From positions 1 through 35,347 of the forward strand of contig DAOTVC010000034.1 in assembly GCA_034437215.1 (NCBI GenBank): 35,347 nucleotides of DNA, in the 5' to 3' direction. This DNA comes from DAOTVC01 sp034437215. GTDB taxonomy: Bacteria; Chloroflexota; Anaerolineae; B4-G1; SLSP01. Positions 16,728 to 24,652 of the stretch are shown in pieces. The notes below the pieces were generated by a model. It was given only the letters and a program-made list of their open reading frames with translations. It had not been told where the DNA came from and did not search any database. Each line of letters begins with the position of its first letter. The first letter of the stretch is position 1. The position numbers and the translations under genes were made by a program.

Positions 16728-17227
16728 AGGCTTGCTCCTCCCGGACGTAGCGAGCGCTGGTGAAACCAGACGAGGAAGCGGAAGCTGAAGGGCGAGAGGA
16801 TGAAGTTGAGGAGCGCTGCCGGTCCGATGATCTCGGCAAAGGCGCGACCGGCGCTGACGGGATATCCCAGGAGGTTCATCAGGGCCAGGAAGAGGGTATG
16901 TCCGATCAGGGTGCCGATGGCTGACATGAGAGCGAGTCGGATGCTCGTGGGCCCCAGGGTGTTCACCCAGGGTTGCCCGACGATGAAGGCGACGAAGGTG
17001 AGGCTGACCGTCCAGAGACCCAGGGGGCCTCCGGAGAGGATATCACAGAAGAGCCCGCCCAGGAATCCCCAGACCATCCCCTCGTCCATGCCCCGAATGA
17101 TGGCCCAGGTGATGACGAGGGTGAGCACCAGATCCGGACGCCCTCCCAGGATGTCCAGCCCTTCGAACCAGACGCTCTGGAAGACGGCGGCGAGGATGAG
17201 TATAGGCACACCGTAGATGAGGCTCAC
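16724..17227 (-). CDS. mreD: Rod shape-determining protein MreD
   Basis: A 167-residue integral membrane protein of the elongasome with about five hydrophobic segments. The characteristic stretch WGFLGGLFCDILSGGPLGL (about 53-71) is the conserved GxxxDxxxxxPxG region of MreD. The start is GTG 17227, overlapping the mreC stop by four bases (GTGA). The stop in turn overlaps the mrdA start. Such overlaps imply coupled translation of mreC, mreD and mrdA in fixed proportions. Confidence 0.93.
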   Translation of the reverse strand: MSLIYGVPILILAAVFQSVWFEGLDILGGRPDLVLTLVITWAIIRGMDEGMVWGFLGGLFCDILSGGPLGLWTVSLTFVAFIVGQPWVNTLGPTSIRLALMSAIGTLIGHTLFLALMNLLGYPVSAGRAFAEIIGPAALLNFILSPFSFRFLVWFHQRSLRPGGASL

Positions 17228-18120
17228 GGCTGCTCCTCCAACTCCTCCAGCGGTGCCCTGCGCGGGAAGTCGGTGACGACTACGACTACCTCGACTCCAC
17301 GAAAGTCCTGAATGTTCAGCGGTAGTGCCGGGCGCAGGAGCGCTTCCTGGAAGAGGGCCGACTCCTGGTAGCTCACCGACTCCACCTGGCCGAGGATCAG
17401 CCCCCGCGGAAGCAGACCGCCCAACCCGGAGGTGATGACGATCTCCCCCGCCTCCACCGTCTCGTCGGGCAGGATATCGGTCATGATGATGGTGCCGTCC
17501 GCTCGCCCCTCCACCATCCCCGAAACGCGGGAGCCCTGAAGCATGGAGGCGATCTGGCTGCTCGGATCGTTGATGAGTTGGACGTAGGCCAGGTTAGGGG
17601 TGACGCGCGCCACCCGCCCGACGAGCGCCGCACCGCTGCTGACGACCGGCATGCCGGGGGAGATGCCCTCCCGGGAACCTGCGTTGATGATGAAGTAACT
17701 CAGATAGGGGTTGGTATCATCTCCTACCACCGTCGCGCAGGGGAAGATCTCACAGCCGCGCTCGATGATGTCGGCGCCCACGTAGGAGAAGGTGGGGTTC
17801 TCCGCCTGGAAGTTGAGGAGACCGCGCAGCTGCTCGTTCTCTGCTACGTACTGCTCGCGCAAGCGGATGTTCTCGATACGCAGGGCATCGTTGCCCTCCT
17901 GCAACTCCTCGACCTGCTGTTGCAGCTCCTGCACGTCACGGACGGTCTTGAAGAGGCTGCCGGCGTTGGTGATCAGCGCAGAGAGACCGTTCTCAACGGG
18001 CCCGATGGCGAATCCCAGAAGGTTCTCTACGGGCTCCAAGATCCCGGCACCGTAGAGGATGAGGAGGAGCAATGCCGATGCCAGAAGTGCATAGGTCAGC
18101 CAAGGACGACCTCGCCGCAT
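17224..18120 (-). CDS. mreC: Rod shape-determining protein MreC
   Basis: A 298-residue periplasmic/extracytoplasmic scaffold linking MreB to the cell-wall enzymes. It has a short cytoplasmic start (MRRGRPW), one transmembrane segment (about 9-27), and a coiled coil (about 60-102, ELQQQVEELQEGNDALRIEN). A beta-barrel domain follows with INAGSREGISPGMPVV and SGLGGLLPRGLILGQV, both family hallmarks. The Pro/Glu-rich end (RRAPLEELEEQP) is short. ATG 18120 is preceded by AGGGAG. It sits 34 bases after mreB. Confidence 0.94.
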   Translation of the reverse strand: MRRGRPWLTYALLASALLLLILYGAGILEPVENLLGFAIGPVENGLSALITNAGSLFKTVRDVQELQQQVEELQEGNDALRIENIRLREQYVAENEQLRGLLNFQAENPTFSYVGADIIERGCEIFPCATVVGDDTNPYLSYFIINAGSREGISPGMPVVSSGAALVGRVARVTPNLAYVQLINDPSSQIASMLQGSRVSGMVEGRADGTIIMTDILPDETVEAGEIVITSGLGGLLPRGLILGQVESVSYQESALFQEALLRPALPLNIQDFRGVEVVVVVTDFPRRAPLEELEEQP

Positions 18121-18154
18121 AGCTTACGTGCTCCCTTGCTAAGACAGCCATGCC

Positions 18155-19234
18155 CTACGCTGCGGATCCGCCAGGATTCTGCGGATCTTCGGAGGACAGC
18201 GTCTGCCGCAGTACATCGAAATGTTCGAGAACTCTCCCGGCGCCCCGGGCCACGCAGGTCATGGAGTCCTGGGCAACCCAGGCTTGGATGTGGGTCTCTT
18301 CGCTGAGGCGCTCGGCGAGCCCCTTGATCTGACCACCCCCCCCTGCCAGGCAGATGCCCGTCTCCATGAGGTCGGCGACCAGCTCGGGGGGCGTTTCGTC
18401 GAGGGTGTCCCGCACCAGATCGACGATGATGTTGACGGAGCGGGAGAGCGCCTCCCGGATCTCGATGCTGCTGATCTCCACCTCTTCGGGAAGACCGGTG
18501 ATGAGGTTGCGGCCCCGCATCCCCATCGTCTTCTCTTCGGGCAGCGGGTAAGCGGAACCGATGTTGATCTTGATACGCTCGGCCATCCGTTCGCTGATGG
18601 CCAGGTTGTACTTCTGACGGGCGTACTGGACGATGTCCTCGTCGAGCTCGTCTCCGGCGATACGCAGGCTCTTGCTCACCACAATGCCCCCCAGGGCGAA
18701 GACGCCCACCTCGGTGGTCCCGCCCCCGATATCGACGACCATGCTGCCGCGCGCCTCCGTCACCGGTAGCCCCGCTCCGATGGCGGCTGCCATGGGCTCC
18801 TCGATAAGATAGGCCTCCCGCGCACCGGCAGCCAGGGCCGCATCTTTCACCGCCCGTTTCTCCACCTCCGTCACGCCGCTCGGTACGCCCACGACAATGC
18901 GGGGCCGGGGGAAGAGGATGTGGACCTGTTCGTGGGCCTTGCGGATGAAATGTTCCAGCATCGCCTGGGTGATATCGAACTCGGAGATAACGCCGTCTCG
19001 CAGAGGACGGATGGCGATGATGCTGGCGGGGGTCTTGCCCACCATCTCCTTGGCCTCGGCACCGATAGCCAGGACCCTGCGATGATCTCTACTGTCAATG
19101 GCCACCCACGACGGCTCGTTGAGAACGATGCCCTTCCCTCGCACGTAGACCAGGGTGTTTGCCGTTCCCAGGTCGATGCCTACGTCCAGAGAGAAAAGCC
19201 CCAGAAGCGCGTTTATAGGATTGAATTTGAACAC
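18155..19234 (-). CDS. mreB: Actin-like rod shape-determining protein MreB
   Basis: A 359-residue bacterial actin that polymerises under the membrane and guides wall synthesis. The phosphate-1 motif DVGIDLGTANTLVYV lies at about 17-31, the phosphate-2 motif DIGGGTTEVGV at about 169-179, and the adenosine motif TGICLAGGGGQIKGL at about 292-306. An amphipathic N-terminus (MFKFNPINALLGLF) could bind the membrane. The start is GTG 19234 with GAAGGA upstream. It is the first gene of mreBCD-mrdA and has a candidate promoter and a leader of about 140 bases upstream. Confidence 0.96.
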   Translation of the reverse strand: MFKFNPINALLGLFSLDVGIDLGTANTLVYVRGKGIVLNEPSWVAIDSRDHRRVLAIGAEAKEMVGKTPASIIAIRPLRDGVISEFDITQAMLEHFIRKAHEQVHILFPRPRIVVGVPSGVTEVEKRAVKDAALAAGAREAYLIEEPMAAAIGAGLPVTEARGSMVVDIGGGTTEVGVFALGGIVVSKSLRIAGDELDEDIVQYARQKYNLAISERMAERIKINIGSAYPLPEEKTMGMRGRNLITGLPEEVEISSIEIREALSRSVNIIVDLVRDTLDETPPELVADLMETGICLAGGGGQIKGLAERLSEETHIQAWVAQDSMTCVARGAGRVLEHFDVLRQTLSSEDPQNPGGSAA

Positions 19235-19288
19235 AGGGTCCTTCGTTATCCTTTTCGCTTAGGATCCGTTCTAGAATCAAGGTCGCTG

Positions 19289-19362
19289 CGGTGGCCGATC
19301 CAAGCCACTGCGCGTGTGAGTCTTTCAAACTCGGGTCTCGTTTTCCAAACCCCAGGACTCAC
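19289..19362 (-). promoter_or_regulatory. Structured 5' leader of the mreB operon
   Basis: On the minus strand the leader can form an outer stem GTGAGTC/GACTCAC (arms 19356-19362 and 19316-19322), possibly extended by GGGT/ACCC. A second hairpin, GTGGC/GCCAC, lies around 19289-19311. I recognise no riboswitch family. Mild regulation or message stability are possible roles. Confidence 0.35.
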
Positions 19363-19383
19363 TCGTCCACAATGCCAACCGGC

Positions 19384-19411
19384 ATTATACCATAAGGGTA
19401 AAGGAGAGCAA
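19384..19411 (-). promoter_or_regulatory. Candidate promoter of the mreBCD-mrdA operon
   Basis: Minus strand: TTGCTC (19411-19406), 16-base spacer, perfect TATAAT (19389-19384). It is placed directly after the hairpin that ends the upstream PBP gene, so the two operons are probably separated here. The -35 is weak. Confidence 0.55.
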
Positions 19412-19413
19412 TT

Positions 19414-19441
19414 ACCGCCCGCAGGCACTCCCGCGGGCGGT
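19414..19441 (-). terminator. Hairpin terminator after the class A PBP gene
   Basis: A 9-base perfect stem (ACCGCCCGC / GCGGGCGGT, 19414-19422 and 19433-19441) with a 10-base loop sits just after the PBP stop at 19452. On the minus strand it is followed by a moderately T-rich stretch (AATTGCTCTCCTTT), not a perfect T run. Confidence 0.6.
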
Positions 19442-19451
19442 CGCTGCACCC

Positions 19452-22400
19452 TTATCCGGCCGGGGTCTCCGTCGGCGTCGGCGGTATCGGGGTCTCCGTC
19501 GGGGTGGCGCCCGGCGGTTCAGGCTCGGGGGTAGGGGTGGCGGTCGGAGGTTCGGGTGTCGTCGTCTCCGTCGGTCCGATGATGATGGGTTCGGTCAGCA
19601 CCGGCTCGATAGTCGGTGTAGGGGTGGGGGTCGCCGTCCCGGTAGCAGTGGGGGTGGGGGTGACGGTGGGAGTGTGCGTGGGCGTCGTCTCCGGTGTCGG
19701 TGTGGGGGTGGGGCCCACGACCTCGACGACGACTCGCCCCTCCAGCTGCTCCCCGTCCTTGGTGTAAGCGACGACGCGCAGGGTGTAGAGGTGGGGCTCC
19801 AGTCCCGTCGTGTCCCAGACGCCCAGCAGACCGTCCTGAATCGGCTGCTGGTAAGGACCGCTGACGAGGCCCCAGCCAAGGGGGTTGTCGCTGTAGCCGT
19901 AGAAGAGCTCGAAGCGCTCCAGGTCGTCGGGGTTGACCGTGCCCCTGACCTCCACCCGACCGTAGACCTCCGCTCCATCTTGTGGGGAGGTGATGCGGAC
20001 CTGATCCGAGGGCACGCCGGCGGTGCAGGGCTCCCGGGGCGCGATCTCGTAGCCGTGCTCCGCGGCCCACCGGCGCATCCACTCGCGCCCGGCGGGGTCC
20101 AGAATCCAGTCCAGCACCACCATCACCCGCTCCACGAGGTTGGCGCGGCAGAATTGGTTGGCCCGCTTGCCCGACATGGTGTCGATTTCCACCCGTTGGA
20201 TCCAGTCGTAGGTCTCGTCGGGGGGCAGATTGTCCTTCGCGAAGACCTCCCTGCGGCGCTCCGGACAGTAGGGTGAGGGCTGAACACCGGAGAGGGCACA
20301 GATCTCCTGCTCCACGACCCCCTGGGGACGGGGGAAGTCGTGGACGGGTGTGTTCTCCAGCGCCCGGGCCATGAAGTTGTGCCAGATGGGCCCGGCGCCG
20401 GTGCTGCCGCCGATGCCCGCCATCTCCGAGTTGTCGTTGTTGCCCACCCAGACACCCGCGACGAGATCCGGGGTGTAACCTACGGTCCAGGCGTCCCGGT
20501 TGTCGTTGGTCGTGCCCGTCTTGGCGGCAACGGGACGGTTGGGCAGCTCCAGGATGCTGGGGCAGCGGAAGACGAGACAGCGGGTCTCAGTGTCGGAGAG
20601 GATGTCGGTGATCAGGTAGGCCTGCTCCGCGTCCAGCACCTGCTCGCCCGCCCGCTGGCGGTTGTCCACGAGAACGTTGCCCTCGTTGTCCTCGATCCAG
20701 AGGATCGGGGTGGGGGGCATGTGGTGCCCGGCGTTGGCGAAGGTGCCGTAGGCTGCGGTCAACTCCAACGGCTTCATCTCCCCGCCGCCGAGGGTGAGCG
20801 CCAGGCCGTAGAGAGGGCGCGCGTCGTAGGGGTAGTCGGGACATTCCAGCTGGGGGGTGACGATGGAGGTAGCCCCCAGCCGCTCCGCCATCTCCAGCAG
20901 ACCGTCCACCGTGACGTATTCTAGGGCCTTGACCGCCGGGATGTTCATGGAGTTCGCCAGCGCCGTGCGCACGGAGACGGGACCGCGGAACTCACCGTCG
21001 AAGTTCACCGGTTTGTAGACATTGCCCGCCGTGTCGGTGTAGGTGACGGGGAGATCCCAGATTATCGTCGCCGGGGTCCAGGCCCGCTCGAAGGCTGCCA
21101 GGTAGGTCAGCGGCTTGATGGCAGAGCCCGGCTGGCGGCAGCGGGTCGTCACGTTCACCTGTCCGTCGATCTCCGTGTTGTAGAAGTCGGCGCTGCCCAC
21201 CATCGCCAGGATGTTGCCCGTCGCGGGCTCCAGAGCCACGAGGGCGCCGTTGCTGACATTGCGCTCGACCAGATTCGCCACGCCCTGGGCGACCTCCTCC
21301 TCGGCGATGCTCTGCAACCGCTGGTCGAGGGTGGTGTAGATGCGCAGCCCCGACCCCCGGTAGAGCGCTTCCGTACCCAGCGTCTGCTCCACCCATTGCC
21401 GTACGTAGAAGACGAAGTGCGCTGCCGGGATGCGATCGGTGGCGATGGGCTCGAAGTCGTAGTTCTCCATCTCCGCCGCTGCCTCCGCCGCTTCGGCGGG
21501 GGTGATGTAGCCCGCCTCCACCATCAGGTCCAGCACCGTCCTCTGGCGCTTTAGAGCGGCGTCGAGGCCCCCGTGGTAGGGGTCGTAGAGCGCCGGAGAT
21601 TGGGGCAGCCCGGCGAGGAAGGCCGCCTGAGCGAGGGTGAGGTTGCTCGCCGAGCGCCCGAAGTAGGTGCGGGCCGCGGCGTCTATCCCGTAGGCCAGGT
21701 TGCCGTAGTTGTTGTTGTTCAGGTAGATCTCCAGGATCTCTTCCTTGTTGTAGCGGCGGTCCAGCTCCGACGCCAGGACGATCTCCCGGATCTTGCGCCG
21801 GGCCGTCTGCTCCGTGCGCTCCTCAGGTTCCAGGAGGAGGTTGCGGGCTACCTGCTGGGTGATGGTGCTGGCGCCCGAGACGATCTCCCGCTCCTGGAGG
21901 GCGTAGAAGACGGCGCGGGCAATAGCGACAGGATCGAAGCCGGTGTGGATGTAGAAGTTGCGGTCCTCCGTCGCGACCGTTGCCAGCTGCAGATTCCGGT
22001 CGATCTGCTCGATGGGGACGTAGGTGCGTCTACCTCCCGTGGGATCGATGATCTCGTAGAGGAGGTTGTTGTTGCGGTCGAAGATGCGGCTGCTGGAGAA
22101 GTTCAGCTGGCGATCGCGGAGCTCCTCGGCGGGCGGCAGCTGTGAGGCGATGTAGATGTAGCCCACGGTCCCCACCACGAGCCCCAGTAGGAAGAGCCCG
22201 ACGATTACCAGGGTGAGGGTCAGCATCACCGAGGCCCAGGTGCCGCTCTCGTGCCCTGGGGGCGTAGAGGGGGGCGGGGGCCTGTGCGGGGGTGGGGTCA
22301 CCGGACGGGTGCCGGCGTCGTGGACCCCTGCCTGCCGCTGCTGCGGTTGGACCCGCCGGGTCTCGGCGTTTGGATCGCTCCGCTGCTGCGGCTGGACCCG

Positions 22401-22919
22401 CCGGGTCTCGGCGTGCGGATCGCTCCGCTGCTGCGGTTGGACCCGCCGGGTCTCGGCGTGCGGATCGCTCCGCTGCTGGGGCTGTGCACGCAGGTAGCGC
22501 GTGGGTTCGGCCCCCGAGGTCTCCTGGGATTCTTCCTCGGGGTGGGGATGTCGTTCCTGGGGTGGGCGTGTCCCCTGACCTCCCATCGTGGGGATAGCAC
22601 GCGTCGGCTCCGCGGGCGGTGGGGTCTCCGCCGCAGCCGGGGGCAGCTCCTCCCGGCGTACGGTGCGGATGAGTCGTGTGGGCTCGGCAGGGGTAGGGGG
22701 CTCGGCGGCGGCGAAGGTCTCTTCGTCCGTCTCCTCCTCCAGCGCCCGCTGCAGATCCTCGCGACGTACCGTTCGGATCGGTCGCGTGGGCTCTGCGGGA
22801 AGAGGGGGGCGCACGGATGGCAGGCGGCGGGTCGGCTCTGTCGCCTCCTGCCCCTGCTCTTTGCGCGCGCGCTCCTGCTCCGTACCTTCGTTCTCTTTAG
22901 CCTTGTCGTCCCAACTCAT
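19452..22919 (-). CDS. mrcA: Class A penicillin-binding protein (PBP1A type) with long repetitive cytoplasmic head
   Basis: A 1155-residue bifunctional peptidoglycan synthase. Residues 1-228 are cytoplasmic, basic/Pro-rich and repetitive. One membrane segment follows (about 229-256). The GT51 glycosyltransferase has catalytic Glu318 (ATEDRNFYIHTG), GASTITQQVARNLLL, and RKIREIVLASELDRRYNKEE. The transpeptidase has S599-AI-K602, S657-M-N659 and K800-TGT. A beta domain (about 985-1068) and an 87-residue Thr/Pro tail close it. ATG 22919 is preceded by GGGAG. The frame is open 75 codons further but that part overlaps the MaoC gene and looks non-coding. It is last in a run of glycan-related genes. 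Confidence 0.95.
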   Translation of the reverse strand: MSWDDKAKENEGTEQERARKEQGQEATEPTRRLPSVRPPLPAEPTRPIRTVRREDLQRALEEETDEETFAAAEPPTPAEPTRLIRTVRREELPPAAAETPPPAEPTRAIPTMGGQGTRPPQERHPHPEEESQETSGAEPTRYLRAQPQQRSDPHAETRRVQPQQRSDPHAETRRVQPQQRSDPNAETRRVQPQQRQAGVHDAGTRPVTPPPHRPPPPSTPPGHESGTWASVMLTLTLVIVGLFLLGLVVGTVGYIYIASQLPPAEELRDRQLNFSSSRIFDRNNNLLYEIIDPTGGRRTYVPIEQIDRNLQLATVATEDRNFYIHTGFDPVAIARAVFYALQEREIVSGASTITQQVARNLLLEPEERTEQTARRKIREIVLASELDRRYNKEEILEIYLNNNNYGNLAYGIDAAARTYFGRSASNLTLAQAAFLAGLPQSPALYDPYHGGLDAALKRQRTVLDLMVEAGYITPAEAAEAAAEMENYDFEPIATDRIPAAHFVFYVRQWVEQTLGTEALYRGSGLRIYTTLDQRLQSIAEEEVAQGVANLVERNVSNGALVALEPATGNILAMVGSADFYNTEIDGQVNVTTRCRQPGSAIKPLTYLAAFERAWTPATIIWDLPVTYTDTAGNVYKPVNFDGEFRGPVSVRTALANSMNIPAVKALEYVTVDGLLEMAERLGATSIVTPQLECPDYPYDARPLYGLALTLGGGEMKPLELTAAYGTFANAGHHMPPTPILWIEDNEGNVLVDNRQRAGEQVLDAEQAYLITDILSDTETRCLVFRCPSILELPNRPVAAKTGTTNDNRDAWTVGYTPDLVAGVWVGNNDNSEMAGIGGSTGAGPIWHNFMARALENTPVHDFPRPQGVVEQEICALSGVQPSPYCPERRREVFAKDNLPPDETYDWIQRVEIDTMSGKRANQFCRANLVERVMVVLDWILDPAGREWMRRWAAEHGYEIAPREPCTAGVPSDQVRITSPQDGAEVYGRVEVRGTVNPDDLERFELFYGYSDNPLGWGLVSGPYQQPIQDGLLGVWDTTGLEPHLYTLRVVAYTKDGEQLEGRVVVEVVGPTPTPTPETTPTHTPTVTPTPTATGTATPTPTPTIEPVLTEPIIIGPTETTTPEPPTATPTPEPEPPGATPTETPIPPTPTETPAG
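19455..19715 (-). repeat. Coding low-complexity Thr-Pro tail of the PBP
   Basis: The DNA encodes residues about 1069-1155, built of TPTP, TPET and PPTP units. Such tails are frequent as wall-spanning linkers in Chloroflexota exported proteins, from memory. The repeat may vary in length between strains. Confidence 0.7.
22336..22482 (-). repeat. 45-base coding tandem repeat (3 full copies plus part) in the PBP head
   Basis: Three 45-base units begin at 22336, 22381 and 22426, with a partial fourth at 22471. They encode QPQQRSDPHAETRRV at residues 146-160, 161-175 and 176-190, then QPQQR. The copies differ by only a few bases, so the expansion is recent or kept uniform. Confidence 0.92.
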
Positions 22920-22960
22920 ACTCGCTCCCACTCGCTTTCGACCTCTAATGCGGTCGGTAT

Positions 22961-23416
22961 CTACCCTGCGCGGTGCTCCAACAGCGCCGTCCACGTTCCC
23001 CGCTGCACGACCTCGTCGCGCTGGTTCAGCACGCTGACCTGCAAGACGATCACGCCTCCCTGCTCTCCCAGAGCGCGCCGGCGCTGGACCTCCAACCGTG
23101 CTCGGATACGATCCCCGATCCGTACGGGTGCGCGGTACTTCCACTCCAGAGCGGTAAAGGCTGCCCCCTCCCGCTGCAGGAGGCCCAGTTGGTAGGTCAG
23201 ACCGCTCACCAGGGAGAGCACCAGCAGTCCGTGGGCGATGCGCCCACCGAAGGGGGTCTCGGCAGCGTAGGTGTCGTCGAGGTGCAGGGGATTCTCGTCT
23301 CCCGTCAACCTCGCGAAGGCCTCGACGGCCTCCTCGGTCACCTCCCGCGCCTCCGTCTCCACGGCGAGGCCCGGGCTGAGGTCTGCAAAGCGCAGCGGTC
23401 GCTCCTCTCTGTCCAT
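22961..23416 (-). CDS. MaoC-family (R)-specific enoyl-CoA hydratase-like protein
   Basis: A 151-residue single hot-dog protein. The hydratase motif is intact: Asp40, Asn42 and His45 in TGDENPLHLDD, then FGGRIAHGLL (56-65). Related enzymes hydrate trans-2-enoyl-CoA to (R)-3-hydroxyacyl-CoA. Some members act on acyl chains for lipid or polyketide precursors, so the substrate here is open. It is 15 bases after the GT4 gene and 41 before the PBP gene, in a run devoted to glycans and the envelope. A lipid-modifying role is therefore possible but unproven. The ATG 23416 lacks a strong ribosome site. Confidence 0.87.
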   Translation of the reverse strand: MDREERPLRFADLSPGLAVETEAREVTEEAVEAFARLTGDENPLHLDDTYAAETPFGGRIAHGLLVLSLVSGLTYQLGLLQREGAAFTALEWKYRAPVRIGDRIRARLEVQRRRALGEQGGVIVLQVSVLNQRDEVVQRGTWTALLEHRAG

Positions 23417-23431
23417 GGCGCCGTGGTTGCC

Positions 23432-24607
23432 CTACCCCTTCTGACGTCCGAGGCGCTCCTGGAGTTCCGCGAAGAGCGTCTCGTACCCTTCCACGGTGCG
23501 CTCGATGGAGAAGCGGGCCTCGATCTCCTCCCGCGGACGCACGTAGGCCGCACGTTGGTCCAGCACCTTGAGGAGGGCCTCTGCCAGCCCCTCTGCGTCC
23601 CCGATGGGCGCCACCTCACCCATGCCCGTTTGGAGCACCGGCTGGCGCACGCCCGGCAGATTCGAGGCCACCGAGGGCGTGCCGCAGAGCATGGCCTCCA
23701 CCTGAACCAGTCCAAAGGACTCCGTCGAGTTGAGGCTGGGCACGACGACCACGTCCAGGTTGGGGTAGAAGGAGGCCATCTGCAGCGGGTTCAGGACCCC
23801 CAGGAAGCGCCACTGTCCCTCCTGTCGGTAGCGCTCGATGCGCGGCGCCAACCGCTCGAAGTAGGCCTCCTCACCCATCACGTCGCGGTACTGGCCCGCG
23901 AACCAGATGCGCGCGTGGGGATAGCGTTCCAGGACGCGCGGGAAGGCGTCGAGCAGCACGCCCACCCCCTTCTCAGACGCGAAGCGGGCCGCCATGCCGA
24001 TCACCGGATGGCGGTTCTCCGGGTTGTACATCTTGGCGAAGGCCGCCGGCCCCGAATCTCCCACGTCGGGCAGCGCCACGGGCGGCGGGATGACGTGCAC
24101 CTTCTCGGCGAAACGCTGGAGGAAGGGGGAGTGCGCAGCGAAGTCCTCGGTGTAGGCGACGACGGCGTGGCTGAAGCGTCCGGCGAGGTGGTTCATCGTC
24201 TGCACCACCCGGTTCACGAGGGCGTTGAAGGGGCCGGGGGGCAGCCGGAGGTCGCAGTGGTAGGTGAGGGTGGCGGGCTTGCGCAGCAGCCGCCCTCGAA
24301 GGGCCACCCCCGCAGCGTCGAACTGAGGGAGGTGGAGGCTCAGGACGTCGGCCCAGTTCACCCACTTCCAGGCCGCCAGGCCGAAGGTGGGCATGATGAC
24401 GCCCTTGCTGACGCGGAAGAGCGCCGGCACCCGCACTATCTGGACGCCGTCGATCCTCTCCTTCGCAGGCAGCCGACGCTGGTAGCGGGAGGTGAGGACG
24501 GTCACCTCGTGCCCCCGCTTCGCCAACCCTTGGGCCAACCGCTCGGCGTAGATGGTCAGCCCGCTGGTGTGAGGTCGGTAGTAGGTTAATACGATGAGTA
24601 CGCGCAT
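23432..24607 (-). CDS. GT4-family glycosyltransferase
   Basis: A 391-residue retaining GT-B glycosyltransferase. The N-terminal domain starts with the glycine-containing loop YYRPHTSGLTIYAERLA (9-25). The C-terminal nucleotide-sugar domain has GMAARFASEKGVGVLLDAF (204-222) and the E-X7-E motif of Glu296 and Glu304 (TESFGLVQVEAM). It would transfer a sugar from a nucleotide donor to a lipid or glycan at the membrane. Donor and acceptor cannot be read from the sequence. It lies between a CDP-paratose-epimerase-like gene and a MaoC gene, which suggests an envelope glycan or glycolipid pathway. Confidence 0.92.
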   Translation of the reverse strand: MRVLIVLTYYRPHTSGLTIYAERLAQGLAKRGHEVTVLTSRYQRRLPAKERIDGVQIVRVPALFRVSKGVIMPTFGLAAWKWVNWADVLSLHLPQFDAAGVALRGRLLRKPATLTYHCDLRLPPGPFNALVNRVVQTMNHLAGRFSHAVVAYTEDFAAHSPFLQRFAEKVHVIPPPVALPDVGDSGPAAFAKMYNPENRHPVIGMAARFASEKGVGVLLDAFPRVLERYPHARIWFAGQYRDVMGEEAYFERLAPRIERYRQEGQWRFLGVLNPLQMASFYPNLDVVVVPSLNSTESFGLVQVEAMLCGTPSVASNLPGVRQPVLQTGMGEVAPIGDAEGLAEALLKVLDQRAAYVRPREEIEARFSIERTVEGYETLFAELQERLGRQKG

Positions 24608-24652
24608 AGATCTCCGTTAGGGTTCGTAAAGGTATCGCTTGCCTGTAGGACC

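Noticed and set aside
22920..23144. A 75-codon in-frame extension of the class A PBP
   Set aside because: It overlaps the MaoC gene and has a shadow-like Arg-rich composition. ATG 22919 has a ribosome site and a natural start.
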